Source: Enterococcus nangangensis
GTDB lineage: Bacteria > Bacillota > Bacilli > Lactobacillales > Enterococcaceae
Assembly (NCBI RefSeq): GCF_005405245.1
Contig: NZ_BJDR01000004.1
Location: 34,231-98,230, forward strand
Reading direction: 5' to 3'
Length of the DNA: 64,000 bases
A program made the position numbers and the translations under genes. Below are positions 43,219 through 53,226 of this stretch, piece after piece. The notes under the pieces were generated by a model, which was not told the origin of the DNA, searched no databases, and was given only the letters and a program-made list of their open reading frames with translations. Each line of letters opens with the position of its first letter. Positions within the stretch are counted from its first letter, which is position 1.

Positions 43219-45485
43219 TTCTTACGCCCTCTAGTGGTTGTTGTTTTCTTCGTCGTTCTGGTTGTCTGTTTCTTAGTCGATTGGTTCTCCTTTACTCTGG
43301 TTGGCTCTTTGGGTAGAATTGTCCGATTGTCATATGGACGATTCTTAATGACTGGCGGTTTTGGTGGGTGCTTGTCAACCTGTACATTTTCACGGCTAAT
43401 CGTTGGTGTCCGACCAGAGCTTTCCGTTTTTGGCGTTGGTGGTGTCGCCGTCACAGGTCTAGTCGGTTTGGTTTCCATAGTTGCTGGTTTGGTTTGCCTA
43501 GTTTCTGTTGGTGCTACTGGCTTATTGCGATTCTCATAATCACGCTGGTACTCTCGTTGACGCATAGAATACATAGATTCAGTCTTATCTTTATCCTTCT
43601 TTTCCTTATCCAGTTCAAGGCGTTTTTGTGCAAGATTGGCTCGTTTCTGGTTGCGGTTCTCGGCTCGTTCTTCTTGCTTATGTTTTCTGGTTTCACTTAC
43701 CGATTGGGTGAAGTCCGACGCATTTTGCACAAGGTCACGCTTACCCTTATGAAGTGCATACTTCACATTGGTAGGAGCGTTTTTTACTTGCTCGGTCATA
43801 TCCTTGGCTTTGTCTACCACACGATTTTTGGTGTCCATGACTTGACCTGTTTTCTCACCGACTTTTTGTCCCATAGAGCGAGGTTCAGTGGTTGGCTTCG
43901 TCGGATTTCCTCTTGTGGTTGAACCGCCGCCAGCAGTAGAGCCGTTTGTCCGTTCATGGTTGGCTTTGGTTGTTTTTGCCGTGGTATCTTTGGGCGACTT
44001 ACTACTTGGAGATTTCTCAATGGCGTGATTGACGCTTCGTTGTAACTTCCTTGCTTGGCGGTTCATAAACATACGAGGTCTACGGAACATACGCCGTCCG
44101 ACATTCTGGGAATCGTTGCCTTGTAAGGCAAACATACTCATGATGTCGCCTAGCTTAAAGTAGATACCAGCGAACGTAACTATCTGTAAAAACATAATCA
44201 TAAAGAATGGTGAGCTGGCAGAAATGGAGTACAACATAGTAGAAATACTAAATGCTACGGTAATAATCAGCGTAATACCAGCTCGTGTCATAATTACATT
44301 GAATAACTTAGTAATGGCTCGTTTGCCTATGCCCTCAAAACTCGGAATCATACTAAGTAAAAAGCTAATCGGTAGAAACATGGCAAAGATGATAAAGAGT
44401 ACCTGCGAAAATATCATGATTCCAGTCAGCAGGAATACAAATATCGAGATTCCGATATTGAAGATAAAGAGGAAGAATACCGTACCAAGTCTGGATATGG
44501 TATTCGTAATGGTTAAGTTCTTATTGTTTTTATCCTCGATTTCCTCAATGACTATATCTTCTCTATCTTCGCCGTTGTTGGTGTCTGGACTGGTCGATAA
44601 TAAATTCTCTACTCGATCAGCACCAAGAGCGTCAACGTCGGTTGAGCCAAATTGTAAGAGTAACCACGGTTGTTTCACTTGCACTGAAAACAAGCTGTCA
44701 CGAATCATATACACGCTATCTTTGCCTTGGCTGTTGGTATCTGGTAAGACAATCTTTGTACCCACATCAAGGCTGGCGTTACTCACATCCTTGGAAAAGT
44801 CGTTAATCTTGCCAATGTAGTCCGGAGCATAAGCAATGAATGAAGTCGATACGATAAAGACCACCACAAAGTTTAAGACTGCTCGGACAGCTTTGGTAGT
44901 TTCACGCTTCAATAACCCTGTGTAAGCAACATAGATTCCCAATACTAAAATAAGTATCAATAGGAATCCTACATAAAAGCCAGAACTGGAAAATCCTGAC
45001 CTTGTTACACCTACAATGGTTTGTATATTTTTACCGATTGAATCAGCGGTCTTGCATACGAAATCTAGGCTGTATGCTTCTTGTACCAAGTAGCCTGTGG
45101 CATTAGATAAGTACAATGAGATTGTCCAGATAAAGTTGGTGATGGCATAAAGCCCATACATCACGGATTTACCTAAACCGTCCGACCAGTTCCACGGTAG
45201 CCAGCCCCAGCTATTATCAACATAAAAATCGAGCTGATAATTGGATAGCCCATACTTGGAATACTCATTGGCGGTATTGATGGTATCGTCTACTAAGCCA
45301 GTCGCATGAGCCACCGTACCGACACTAGCAAGCATAAAGATAATCGCAACTACGGCGACCACCGCTAAACTTGCGAATCGTAAAATCTTCTTGGGTAAGG
45401 GCTGTTGTTTTCGTGCTTGCTTTTTCTCGGCTTTCTTTTGTCGTTTAATTAGCTTTTCCTTTCGTTTTGTTTCTTTATCACGCAT
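43215..45485 (-). CDS. Orf15-type VirB6-like membrane protein
   Basis: This 756-residue protein has an N-terminal helix, a cluster of about seven membrane helices (residues 110-450) and a long basic tail rich in Lys, Thr and Pro. It is the channel component Orf15 of Tn916 (754 residues). Its start overlaps the stop of the VirB4-like gene by one base. Confidence 0.9.
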   Translation of the reverse strand: MRDKETKRKEKLIKRQKKAEKKQARKQQPLPKKILRFASLAVVAVVAIIFMLASVGTVAHATGLVDDTINTANEYSKYGLSNYQLDFYVDNSWGWLPWNWSDGLGKSVMYGLYAITNFIWTISLYLSNATGYLVQEAYSLDFVCKTADSIGKNIQTIVGVTRSGFSSSGFYVGFLLILILVLGIYVAYTGLLKRETTKAVRAVLNFVVVFIVSTSFIAYAPDYIGKINDFSKDVSNASLDVGTKIVLPDTNSQGKDSVYMIRDSLFSVQVKQPWLLLQFGSTDVDALGADRVENLLSTSPDTNNGEDREDIVIEEIEDKNNKNLTITNTISRLGTVFFLFIFNIGISIFVFLLTGIMIFSQVLFIIFAMFLPISFLLSMIPSFEGIGKRAITKLFNVIMTRAGITLIITVAFSISTMLYSISASSPFFMIMFLQIVTFAGIYFKLGDIMSMFALQGNDSQNVGRRMFRRPRMFMNRQARKLQRSVNHAIEKSPSSKSPKDTTAKTTKANHERTNGSTAGGGSTTRGNPTKPTTEPRSMGQKVGEKTGQVMDTKNRVVDKAKDMTEQVKNAPTNVKYALHKGKRDLVQNASDFTQSVSETRKHKQEERAENRNQKRANLAQKRLELDKEKKDKDKTESMYSMRQREYQRDYENRNKPVAPTETRQTKPATMETKPTRPVTATPPTPKTESSGRTPTISRENVQVDKHPPKPPVIKNRPYDNRTILPKEPTRVKENQSTKKQTTRTTKKTTTTRGRKK

Positions 45486-47935
45486 TATTCCACCTCATTT
45501 CTCACTGGTGGTCTGGTATCAAAGGCATGGAGTAGTTCTTCAAAGATTGGGTGGAACTGCATTACTCCAACACGTCCATAAAGGTCACTGATAAGGCATT
45601 GTCCATTTTCCAGTTCTCGTAGCCGTTTTTGGTTGCTTTCATCTTCTTTATCCACACCGAAAAATTCTAGCGTTTTCTTGATTTCCACTAAGTCCGTAGA
45701 ACGGAACGCAAATTTCAGACCGATATTGTTTTTCATCTTTTCGTCCAATAAATCGTCGGCATTTTGGGTAACAAAATAGACCCCAGCGTTCATGGCTCGT
45801 CCAGCTCGGACTAGCTTCATGGATAAGGTCTTTCCTTGGGCGACTTGTAAGAAGCTCCACGCTTCGTCAAGGTCTACGATTTTAAAGATGGAACGGTCAG
45901 AGTGAATAAAGTCTAAGGCAAAGGTACTAATGACAATGAGCATTGCCACACTAAGTAGTTCCATTGTTGTGTATTCCTCAAAAGAGGTGTCTGCGTCTGG
46001 TAATACCAAGTCGGCTACTTGAATGATGTTCAGTTGTTTTTCTAAGCTGATGGACTGTTTCACATTGCCATCACTAAAGAGTAGGTGTGCAAAGTCATAG
46101 TCCACAAAACTTTCGATATGGTCGGCAATGCTATTACTGATGGTGGTATCTTCTTTTCGGAGTTCACCAATTACCAGTAGTAGCCCTCGTTGCTTACTTT
46201 GGGTGACGTTACGAATGGCTTTTCTAAGCACAGGGAATTTTTCACTATCCCTTGATGAAATACCAGTAAGGAACGTGAGAATATCAATCGCCAGACTTTC
46301 CGAATCTTTCTTGCGTTTGAGAATCACGTAAGGGTCAAGTAAGCCTTTGTTTTCTTCGTCACTGGTAAGGTTCACGATATTAATTTCATGGGCGATTTCT
46401 GGTAGAGTTTCTTTCCAGTTGCCACGTTCGGCTTTGGGGTCAACAATCACCACTTGACCGCCGAATAATACAGCGTAGTAAACCAGCATATTGTTACTAA
46501 AGGATTTACCACCACCAAGCGAACCAAGAAACGCCGACGCTAACGCATTGGTGACTGAACCTTTTACCCCTTGACTGGCAAGGCTTGGTTTGAGGTAAAT
46601 ATTGCGTCCAGTATCAAGGTTATAACCGACATAGATTCCCTCGGTTTCCCCTAACATTTGGGTCGCACCGAAACCAAGTCCAGCCAAAAAATCAGAAGTC
46701 ACGTACTGGATATAATCGTTTAGGTAGCGTTTGGACGCTGGGATAAATTCGCCGTGCAATCCTAACATATCCCCAAAGGGACGAACGAGTTTGATAGATA
46801 AGTCGTCGTAGAAGTCCTTGACTTCATCACACCGTCTTTTCAACTCGTCGAGATCCTTTGCGGACACTCGGATAACATAGCTCAACTTATACATGGATTC
46901 TTTGCTTTGGTCTAAGCTACTTTCCAGCTCATTGACGGAATCCAAAGCGTCTACGACATTAGAACTGGTTTCGTTATCACTTTCCCAAGCGTGGCTGTCT
47001 AAATCTTTGAGTTCCTTTTTCTTGTTGCGAACTGTCGTTAAGGCTTTCTTATTAGCGACGATTTCCACGTTCATACTGGTGTCGATTGGGAACGTGAATT
47101 GTTGTTGCTGGTAGTAAAAGATTTCACTACTTGGAAAGTCCAGCTCACCCACAATCGAGTTAATGGTGAAGTAGGCAACATAGGTTGTCATGTCCTCATG
47201 TTCCAATCGCAAGTACCGCTGATTTTCCTCAATCAAGCAACGAGTAGGTTTAAGAATATCGTATTTTTTTACCAGAACCTCTTTATTGCGGTAGCGTTTT
47301 GGCAAGGGATATTCGTATTCCTCATAGGGTGTTCCAGTTTGACCGTAGAGATGTTCAATGATGTAACCAAAGTCGTTTTTATCCAGCTTGCGGATTTTAA
47401 ACCGTCTGGATATTTTACTTTCCAACAAGTGTTCCATCTTTGAGAAGCGGTCAATTTCATCATTGCTCATAGATACAAAATCGCCCATGAGTTTGTGATT
47501 GACACCGTGGATAAATTCTTCAAAGGCTTTCTTAATTTCTGCACCAATGCTTTTGATAGATACTTCTTGGTCGTTCAGCAATAACTTAAAACCAATAAAA
47601 AAACGATAGTCTACTTGATTGTCACCAATCATAGAAACTAACGCTTCGGTTTGTTCATCTATTTTTTTGTGAGCTACATCTTTTAGCCGTCCAGTCACTT
47701 CCTGCTTAGAGCGTTCCTGTGTCGCTCGAATACTAGATTCCGTCGCCAGTTGTATGGCATGGATTTTGCCATCACGGTTTTGGGCGATAAGCTGACGGAA
47801 GTTATCATGAACTTGGTACTTTTCGTCTGGACTTAAAAAGCTGTAATTGTAAGGTATCAACTCATAGTAGGCGAAGCATTCGCCGTCATGGTTGAACACC
47901 AGGTTGTTTTCAATATATTTAATTGGGTACGCCAT
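45485..47935 (-). CDS. VirB4-like conjugation ATPase (Orf16)
   Basis: An 816-residue ATPase with Walker A G-S-L-G-G-G-K-S-F-S (about 470) and Walker B I-F-K-I-V-D-L-D-E-A-W. It energises the type IV secretion apparatus. ATG 47935 (M-A-Y-P-I-K-Y-I-E-N-N-L-V) is the start found in Tn916 Orf16; an ATG four codons upstream is nearer to GGAG. It overlaps the end of the TcpE gene. Confidence 0.92.
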   Translation of the reverse strand: MAYPIKYIENNLVFNHDGECFAYYELIPYNYSFLSPDEKYQVHDNFRQLIAQNRDGKIHAIQLATESSIRATQERSKQEVTGRLKDVAHKKIDEQTEALVSMIGDNQVDYRFFIGFKLLLNDQEVSIKSIGAEIKKAFEEFIHGVNHKLMGDFVSMSNDEIDRFSKMEHLLESKISRRFKIRKLDKNDFGYIIEHLYGQTGTPYEEYEYPLPKRYRNKEVLVKKYDILKPTRCLIEENQRYLRLEHEDMTTYVAYFTINSIVGELDFPSSEIFYYQQQQFTFPIDTSMNVEIVANKKALTTVRNKKKELKDLDSHAWESDNETSSNVVDALDSVNELESSLDQSKESMYKLSYVIRVSAKDLDELKRRCDEVKDFYDDLSIKLVRPFGDMLGLHGEFIPASKRYLNDYIQYVTSDFLAGLGFGATQMLGETEGIYVGYNLDTGRNIYLKPSLASQGVKGSVTNALASAFLGSLGGGKSFSNNMLVYYAVLFGGQVVIVDPKAERGNWKETLPEIAHEINIVNLTSDEENKGLLDPYVILKRKKDSESLAIDILTFLTGISSRDSEKFPVLRKAIRNVTQSKQRGLLLVIGELRKEDTTISNSIADHIESFVDYDFAHLLFSDGNVKQSISLEKQLNIIQVADLVLPDADTSFEEYTTMELLSVAMLIVISTFALDFIHSDRSIFKIVDLDEAWSFLQVAQGKTLSMKLVRAGRAMNAGVYFVTQNADDLLDEKMKNNIGLKFAFRSTDLVEIKKTLEFFGVDKEDESNQKRLRELENGQCLISDLYGRVGVMQFHPIFEELLHAFDTRPPVRNEVE

Positions 47936-48314
47936 AATACATTTCACTCCTTACTATGGTGATGGTTTCATCGAACCGTTGATTGTGTAGTTTTAGTGGT
48001 TTTCCAACATAAGTAACTTTAGGCTTCACCATGTAGGTGATAATTGATTTTAGGAATCCATAGGGCTTTTTACCATCAAAGGTTTTCTGGCTCATGAACC
48101 ATGTCAGTCCAACAGGGATTCCCACGTATTTAAGTAATGCACCGTCAATCATAGATAGCGGTGGTAAGTTTCCAAAGAGTATCACTAAGAATAGTGACAC
48201 CACAAACCATGTCATTTGGGTAAAGGTGACAGGGAATGGGAGCTGTAAATCATTGATAGCATAAATTACTTTTTCCACCGACCAGATAGAGGTATAGCTT
48301 TTAATTTTCTTCAT
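47919..48314 (-). CDS. TcpE-family conjugation protein (Orf17)
   Basis: A 131-residue protein with two adjacent membrane helices (about 32-70), matching TcpE/Orf17. ATG 48314 follows AAAGGACGTGATGAA. It is a membrane component of the channel and precedes the VirB4-like gene, which it overlaps by 17 bases. Confidence 0.83.
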   Translation of the reverse strand: MKKIKSYTSIWSVEKVIYAINDLQLPFPVTFTQMTWFVVSLFLVILFGNLPPLSMIDGALLKYVGIPVGLTWFMSQKTFDGKKPYGFLKSIITYMVKPKVTYVGKPLKLHNQRFDETITIVRSEMYYGVPN

Positions 48315-48393
48315 TTCATCACGTCCTTTCTGTTTTGTTGCATAGAAAAAGAGCAATCGACTATAATAGCTGATTGCTCTAAATATTAGATAT

Positions 48394-49158
48394 TTATTTG
48401 TTGTTATCCTTTTTTAGTGGTGCAAGAATAGCAAGTCCATAACTTATAAGAAATTCGATGTTTTCCTTTAGGGATTCACGTTCTGCCAAACTATCTACGG
48501 AACTATGTCTGAAACATTGAATCTTTTTCCGATAAGCGGTAATTTGTTCATTGCTGATGAATCCGCAATATATAGTTTCTGTATCTAACGTAATAAACTT
48601 CTTGCCGTCTTTGAGTAAATACTCAAGTAGGTTAGCTATTTCTTTTAGCTTTTCTTCATTTGTCATATCTTGAAATTCCGCACTTCTCGTAGATACTATT
48701 TGGAATAGTTGATTAATTTCAGATTGAACATAAAAATTCTCAAGTATTTTAAATTTTAACGTATTAATCAAGTTTCTGCGGTCTTGCCACGCAACCTTAC
48801 TAGAATCACCTATACCATGAGCAATTAAATATGTTCGCACTTGTCCAGTTGCAAAATCGTTCAATGATACAGGATTTTCCAGTAACTCTGGAAATTCTTC
48901 AATGACATATTTATTTTTATACAAGTAATGACAAATAAGTATGAACTTGCAGTTATCTTCCAAGCCGTATGAACTTTGAGGTTGAGTTAAACTGCGAAAT
49001 TTGTTTATGGCTTCTTTGCTTGAACTTACATATAATTTTTCATATGGCGCAGGAGTATCTTCAAATAAATTCACCTGTCCATTTTCAATTTCTTCTCTAA
49101 ATTGATAGTATGGGTTGCTTACATCAACTTCTTTCAAAAAATATTCTAATAGTTCCAT
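48394..49158 (-). CDS. Unrecognised cargo protein between ArdA and TcpE
   Basis: A 254-residue, largely helical protein starts at ATG 49158 after a GGGGGGATAAAA site. It has no membrane helix. I recognise no domain; R-S-L-T-Q-P-Q-S-S-Y-G-L and A-T-G-Q-V-R-T-Y-L-I-A-H-G-I are distinctive. In Tn916 orf18 and orf17 are neighbours, so this gene is an insertion. It is markedly AT-richer than both flanks, and a defence or anti-defence role is plausible only from its position. Confidence 0.72.
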   Translation of the reverse strand: MELLEYFLKEVDVSNPYYQFREEIENGQVNLFEDTPAPYEKLYVSSSKEAINKFRSLTQPQSSYGLEDNCKFILICHYLYKNKYVIEEFPELLENPVSLNDFATGQVRTYLIAHGIGDSSKVAWQDRRNLINTLKFKILENFYVQSEINQLFQIVSTRSAEFQDMTNEEKLKEIANLLEYLLKDGKKFITLDTETIYCGFISNEQITAYRKKIQCFRHSSVDSLAERESLKENIEFLISYGLAILAPLKKDNNK

Positions 49159-49221
49159 TTTTATCCCCCCCACTAATTTATATTATAACAAGAATTATAA
49201 GCGGAGGGTGAATAAGTTTAT

Positions 49222-49722
49222 CTACCCACAGTATTCAAACACACCATGCGAAGTGACGAGGTAGTTGCCCTCGATTTCCATATCACGACCAAGGGATTGA
49301 TAGTCAATATAGTTTTGTAGGTTGCTTGGTACTTCCCCAAGCTGTCCAGTTTCTTCCACGTAGTAGCGAGCAATATCTTCCATAGAATCACAATCGCTAT
49401 AACAATGAATGTCGTCTACGTGTTCCAGCAATTCTTCTAAAGAGCCAAACCACATACCTTGAATTTCTTTCAATTCTCCCAAGATAGGTGAACCCTCTAA
49501 TTCCATAACCAGTTCACATAGGCGGTTGATTTCATTAATGGAAGTATACTCGCTGATTTCAAAAGGTAACTCGTAATCGTGAATGGCGTATTCTTCATAT
49601 TCACCATTCAAGCCGATACGTTCTTCCACTTCTTCAAAATCAATAGGTGGGGTGAACCATGCTCCTACCAGTTCACCCTCATTGTACTTGCCAAGATTGG
49701 CAATATAAACTTGCATTTCCAT
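49222..49722 (-). CDS. ardA: ArdA antirestriction protein (Orf18)
   Basis: The 166-residue, very acidic protein reads M-Q-V-Y-I-A-N-L-G-K-Y-N-E-G-E-L-V-G-A-W-F, the start of Tn916 ArdA. It mimics bent B-DNA and blocks type I restriction enzymes during entry into a new host. It follows Orf19 by 11 bases in the transfer operon. Confidence 0.95.
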   Translation of the reverse strand: MEMQVYIANLGKYNEGELVGAWFTPPIDFEEVEERIGLNGEYEEYAIHDYELPFEISEYTSINEINRLCELVMELEGSPILGELKEIQGMWFGSLEELLEHVDDIHCYSDCDSMEDIARYYVEETGQLGEVPSNLQNYIDYQSLGRDMEIEGNYLVTSHGVFEYCG

Positions 49723-49733
49723 AGTAATACCTC

Positions 49734-49955
49734 CTACGCACCGATAATCTGGTTGAATAGACGAAGTAGTACATCTTTCACACCACCAGCGTTGAATACC
49801 AGACCTACGGCAATCAAGGCGATAATCACAAAACCAATCAGCTTTGAGAACTCACGCTTGAAGCCTAAATACAGACCAATCACCACAATAGCGAGTAGCA
49901 CCAGTGATTGGGCGTTGCTTAAAAACCAGTTGTATAAGTTTTGTCCAAAATTCAT
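49734..49955 (-). CDS. Orf19-type small membrane protein
   Basis: The 73-residue protein has two membrane helices (about 12-32 and 38-58) and matches Tn916 Orf19, length included. It probably helps the transfer channel. Its ATG overlaps the stop of the 44-residue gene upstream (ATGA). Confidence 0.85.
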   Translation of the reverse strand: MNFGQNLYNWFLSNAQSLVLLAIVVIGLYLGFKREFSKLIGFVIIALIAVGLVFNAGGVKDVLLRLFNQIIGA

Positions 49956-50086
49956 TTAGCATTCCTCCTTTGAATTTCTTCTAGTTGTTTGTCTGCTTGT
50001 TTACTAATTTGCATTAGGCACATCAAGGTAACGCCAATGAGGACACCTAAGCCAATTAGTAGAAAACGGCTAAGTAGTAGCCACAT
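49952..50086 (-). CDS. DUF3789-type microprotein
   Basis: ATG 50086, after GAAAGGAGGATTTT, opens a 44-codon frame: M-W-L-L-L-S-R-F-L-L-I-G-L-G-V-L-I-G-V-T-L-M then a charged tail K-Q-A-D-K-Q-L-E-E-I-Q-R-R. It is one membrane helix followed by a cytoplasmic stalk, as in the DUF3789 proteins found at this place in Tn916-type ICEs. The stop overlaps the orf19 start. Confidence 0.8.
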   Translation of the reverse strand: MWLLLSRFLLIGLGVLIGVTLMCLMQISKQADKQLEEIQRRNAK

Positions 50087-50135
50087 AAAATCCTCCTTTC
50101 ATCAAAAAAGCGACCTCTGTTTTAGAAGTCTCAAG

Positions 50136-50432
50136 CTAAGTCTTTATTTTGTTTGATAGTTCTGCTAGGTATTGTTGGCGGTTTTCCAAGTAGCGTTCTA
50201 CTCGTTCCAACAATTCCACCGCAGTCATGTTTTCCCCATACACCGTTGTCTGATTAGGATAACGTGGGTAAAAGGTTTTCTTATAAAAATCGTATCGGTA
50301 AATATCACCCCCTTTATATTCATTCTCGATAATGAGGGAAGTGTACTTGCCAGTATCTTGAATATAGATTTCCAATTCGATACCGCAAAGAAAGCCAAGC
50401 TCGTAGAGCTTTTCAGTCAATAGGCTACTCAT
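50136..50432 (-). CDS. 98-residue protein after MobT
   Basis: A 98-residue soluble protein that starts in an ATGA overlap with the stop of orf20, so it is translationally coupled to the relaxase. It has a predicted beta-rich core (L-E-I-Y-I-Q-D-T-G-K-Y-T-S-L-I-I-E) and a helical C-terminus. No family is recognised. The reference Tn916 map lacks it; it might assist DNA nicking. Confidence 0.72.
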   Translation of the reverse strand: MSSLLTEKLYELGFLCGIELEIYIQDTGKYTSLIIENEYKGGDIYRYDFYKKTFYPRYPNQTTVYGENMTAVELLERVERYLENRQQYLAELSNKIKT

Positions 50433-51616
50433 ACGATAACGTCCTCAACTGACAAGTTCTGTTGTTCAATCAACCTTTCGTGTTTCTCGGTTAGTTTGGC
50501 TTCCTTTATCATTTCTGGCAGGACATTAGTTTCATTTAACACATCAAGAATACTGGTTACTTTCAAAGTAGGTGCTACTTGATGGCGTAACCAGTTTAGT
50601 GTCCGCTCGTAGCTGTATGGCTCTGGTTTGGTAGTTAAAGGTAATTCACCTCGATTCTTTCCAATGAACCATTCCCAGCGTTCGTTTGTCTGCCAGTCGC
50701 TACGACGTTTGGTATCGTCTTTGTCCGCAAAACGTAGATACCGATTGATAATTTTAAATGTCGTTCGCTCGGCATTTTCAAATTTCAGTAAATCCTCAAT
50801 GGCTTTACTGGCTCGCTCATTTTTCAAGCGAATCTCAAAGCGGTTCTTCACGTCCGCTTCATCAAGAGGAATATCATTCTTGACGTATTGCTCGTAGTCT
50901 TTTTCATAGATACAGAAGTAGACCTCACTTTTCATTGAACCAATGTAGAGGGTATTTCCCATATCTGGTTTTTCGTCACGGTGGACTAACTCACCACTAC
51001 GGTAATTCTTGAAGCTACGAAAGACCGAGATACATTCTTCTTCATCACACTTTTTTGCCAGTTCTGGAATATCTAAGATTCCTACCTTGTCATTGATGGC
51101 AAGGTCTACTCGCTTGAATACAGCTTTGACATTTAAGCAATCTCGGAAGAAGTCATACCAGCTACGGTGTTGTGCCAGCAGGAAGTTTTCGTACTGGCGA
51201 CAACCTTTTCCTTTGAGTTCCAGCAACACACCTTTGGTTAAGTCGTGGGAACAAAGTACCACCACATCACCGAAGCGGTAATGTTCTGGATAGGAGTAAT
51301 AACCGAAATCCTCATGAATCATGTAGTCAATATTCAGCCGTAAAATATCATGAATGACAAAGGCGACATCATCTGTGGGAAACCGAATCCGCACATAGTC
51401 GAATAACATTTCTAAGGGGTTATCTGGATTGAATCGTTCTAGGGATTCCAGTAAGGCTTCTTGAACTTGGGAAGTGGGAATCACTTTTCCTGTTTCAATA
51501 TCTGAAAGATACTGTCTAGTGATTCCAGAAGCTATTGCCAGTTTATTTTGCGATAGTCCATAAGTCAGCCTTTTGTCCTTTAATTCTTCAATCCAAGTGG
51601 GTTGTTTCAATCGCAT
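50429..51616 (-). CDS. MobT-family relaxase (Orf20) with N-terminal HTH
   Basis: About 395 residues: an XRE-type helix-turn-helix (L-T-Y-G-L-S-Q-N-K-L-A-I-A-S-G-I-T-R-Q-Y-L-S) then a Rep_trans catalytic domain (L-K-G-K-G-C-R-Q-Y-E-N, V-F-K-R-V-D-L-A-I-N-D, F-E-I-R-L-K). It nicks oriT and starts transfer and rolling-circle replication. The start is uncertain: an upstream ATG at 51664 lacks a ribosome site, ATG 51616 lies very close to GGAGG, and TTG 51610 has ideal spacing. Confidence 0.87.
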   Translation of the reverse strand: MRLKQPTWIEELKDKRLTYGLSQNKLAIASGITRQYLSDIETGKVIPTSQVQEALLESLERFNPDNPLEMLFDYVRIRFPTDDVAFVIHDILRLNIDYMIHEDFGYYSYPEHYRFGDVVVLCSHDLTKGVLLELKGKGCRQYENFLLAQHRSWYDFFRDCLNVKAVFKRVDLAINDKVGILDIPELAKKCDEEECISVFRSFKNYRSGELVHRDEKPDMGNTLYIGSMKSEVYFCIYEKDYEQYVKNDIPLDEADVKNRFEIRLKNERASKAIEDLLKFENAERTTFKIINRYLRFADKDDTKRRSDWQTNERWEWFIGKNRGELPLTTKPEPYSYERTLNWLRHQVAPTLKVTSILDVLNETNVLPEMIKEAKLTEKHERLIEQQNLSVEDVIV

Positions 51617-51794
51617 TCCTCCAATCAAAAAGGCAGGTGTCAACTTTTGGGGTCTAGTTGACATCTGCCGAAAAATCGCAAATCCCTTGTACTATCTGGG
51701 ATTTTCTTATTAAAATCACTGTTTCTTGTTGTTTTTGTGCCCCCCTGTTAGGTATAGGGGGCTAGTCGCTTGGCGTGGCTTACGCCACACCAAG

Positions 51795-53216
51795 TCAACG
51801 CTCGTCTGTACCTGTGGCTTGCACTTCGTCCGCCACTGGCACAGTCGGCGTTCTGGCTGTTAGGTTTCCTATGTTTTTTAGGAAGTCATATTTCTTTGGT
51901 ACAAGTGGGGTGTAAAATTCACTGATGACACTTGTTCCAACGTCTACATAGCCACGCCCTTTGATGGGCTTTAGGAAAAACTGCTTTTGCACGTCTGAAC
52001 CAAACATCATGCCATAGCCTAGCTCACTCATACGCCCAAGGGCAACACGGAAGTTGAACTGGTCACGGATTCCGTCGCCTAAGTATTTTGCATCTGGACG
52101 CTGGCACGCTAAGATTAAAAAGAATCCTGCTTGTCGTCCAAGCATGACGATCTGTTTTAACTTATCGACCACCTTGGTACTTTCTTTTCCCAGCATATCC
52201 ATAAAGGCGACGTATTCATCAAAGATTAGAAAGTTCGCTGGTAAGCCTAAATAGGCGTAGTTTTCCCCAGTTTTATAATTGGGGTCGCGTTTCATTTCTT
52301 CACTGCGTGCCAGCATATCTTCGTAGAACTGTTCAATACACGCCAGCATATCGTCTTTGCGATAGTAGACATTATCCATGATAGTTTCTAGGTCTGCCAA
52401 GTCAGCGTTCTTTGGGTCTAAGACATAGAGCTTGGAATCGGTGTGAAGCAAGGCTTCAATGAGGGTCAAAATGAAGTAAGTTTTCCCTCCACCAGTACCG
52501 CCGGCAATCAACATATGTGGCAGTGAATCATACGCCCAATAGACGTTATTCATCAGTTTCAAGCGTCCATCTTTGGCAACCACTTCATCAATTGTGATAC
52601 GGCTGGCGATTGTGTCATAGAGCAACGTATATTCAATGTAGGATTCCTTTAGCTCTTTATCGACTAGTTCGCAGAACAAGCCAGTTTCCAGCTTCTTTTC
52701 TAACTGTAGGAGCTGGTCTTGGTATTTTCCCATAGTGATTTCCACGTTAATATGGATAAGACCATCTTTCAAGTAATAATACAGCTTAGGAAAGTGGCTG
52801 ATTTTCTCTTTCGTCTTAGAGCTTGGCAGGTCTTTAAAGAAGCCATCATCTTGAATCTGCTCTGCTTCATACCAGCCGTTTTGTAATACCATATGTGCCA
52901 GCTTTTGGCGGTGTTGCAGTTGCTTCACGGAATCAATGCGGTATCGGTAATACAAGAGTCCGAATAGTAGGCATACAAAAAGGGCAGTGATTACACTACC
53001 CCAGAAGTATGGTCTATGAAGTTGCCTAATAAGGCTATCTATAGTAACGGTATTCCAATCCACCGCCATGAGTGATGATAAATGAAACAGAATCATCACC
53101 AGTAAGAATATGAAGCTGAATCCTGCTAGTGCGGTGTTGTAGAATAGGCTTTTGTCGCTGGCATGGATTCGTTTGCCTTTGTATTTAAAGATTGTATCAC
53201 TCCTTTCATAAAGCAA
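51795..53216 (-). CDS. FtsK/SpoIIIE-like coupling protein (Orf21)
   Basis: The 473-residue protein has two N-terminal membrane helices (about 28-55 and 75-95) and an FtsK/SpoIIIE motor with Walker A G-G-T-G-G-G-K-T-Y-F and Walker B F-L-I-F-D-E-Y. It brings the nicked DNA to the type IV channel. It is encoded 130 bases upstream of the relaxase gene. The AAA+ gene of the inserted cassette ends 10 bases before it. Confidence 0.93.
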   Translation of the reverse strand: MLYERSDTIFKYKGKRIHASDKSLFYNTALAGFSFIFLLVMILFHLSSLMAVDWNTVTIDSLIRQLHRPYFWGSVITALFVCLLFGLLYYRYRIDSVKQLQHRQKLAHMVLQNGWYEAEQIQDDGFFKDLPSSKTKEKISHFPKLYYYLKDGLIHINVEITMGKYQDQLLQLEKKLETGLFCELVDKELKESYIEYTLLYDTIASRITIDEVVAKDGRLKLMNNVYWAYDSLPHMLIAGGTGGGKTYFILTLIEALLHTDSKLYVLDPKNADLADLETIMDNVYYRKDDMLACIEQFYEDMLARSEEMKRDPNYKTGENYAYLGLPANFLIFDEYVAFMDMLGKESTKVVDKLKQIVMLGRQAGFFLILACQRPDAKYLGDGIRDQFNFRVALGRMSELGYGMMFGSDVQKQFFLKPIKGRGYVDVGTSVISEFYTPLVPKKYDFLKNIGNLTARTPTVPVADEVQATGTDER

Positions 53217-53226
53217 TGTTTCTTAA

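Noticed and set aside
43234..43922. Plus-strand frames opposite Orf15
   Set aside because: They lie antisense to the Lys/Thr-rich tail of a well-recognised conjugation gene and show biased residue composition typical of shadows.
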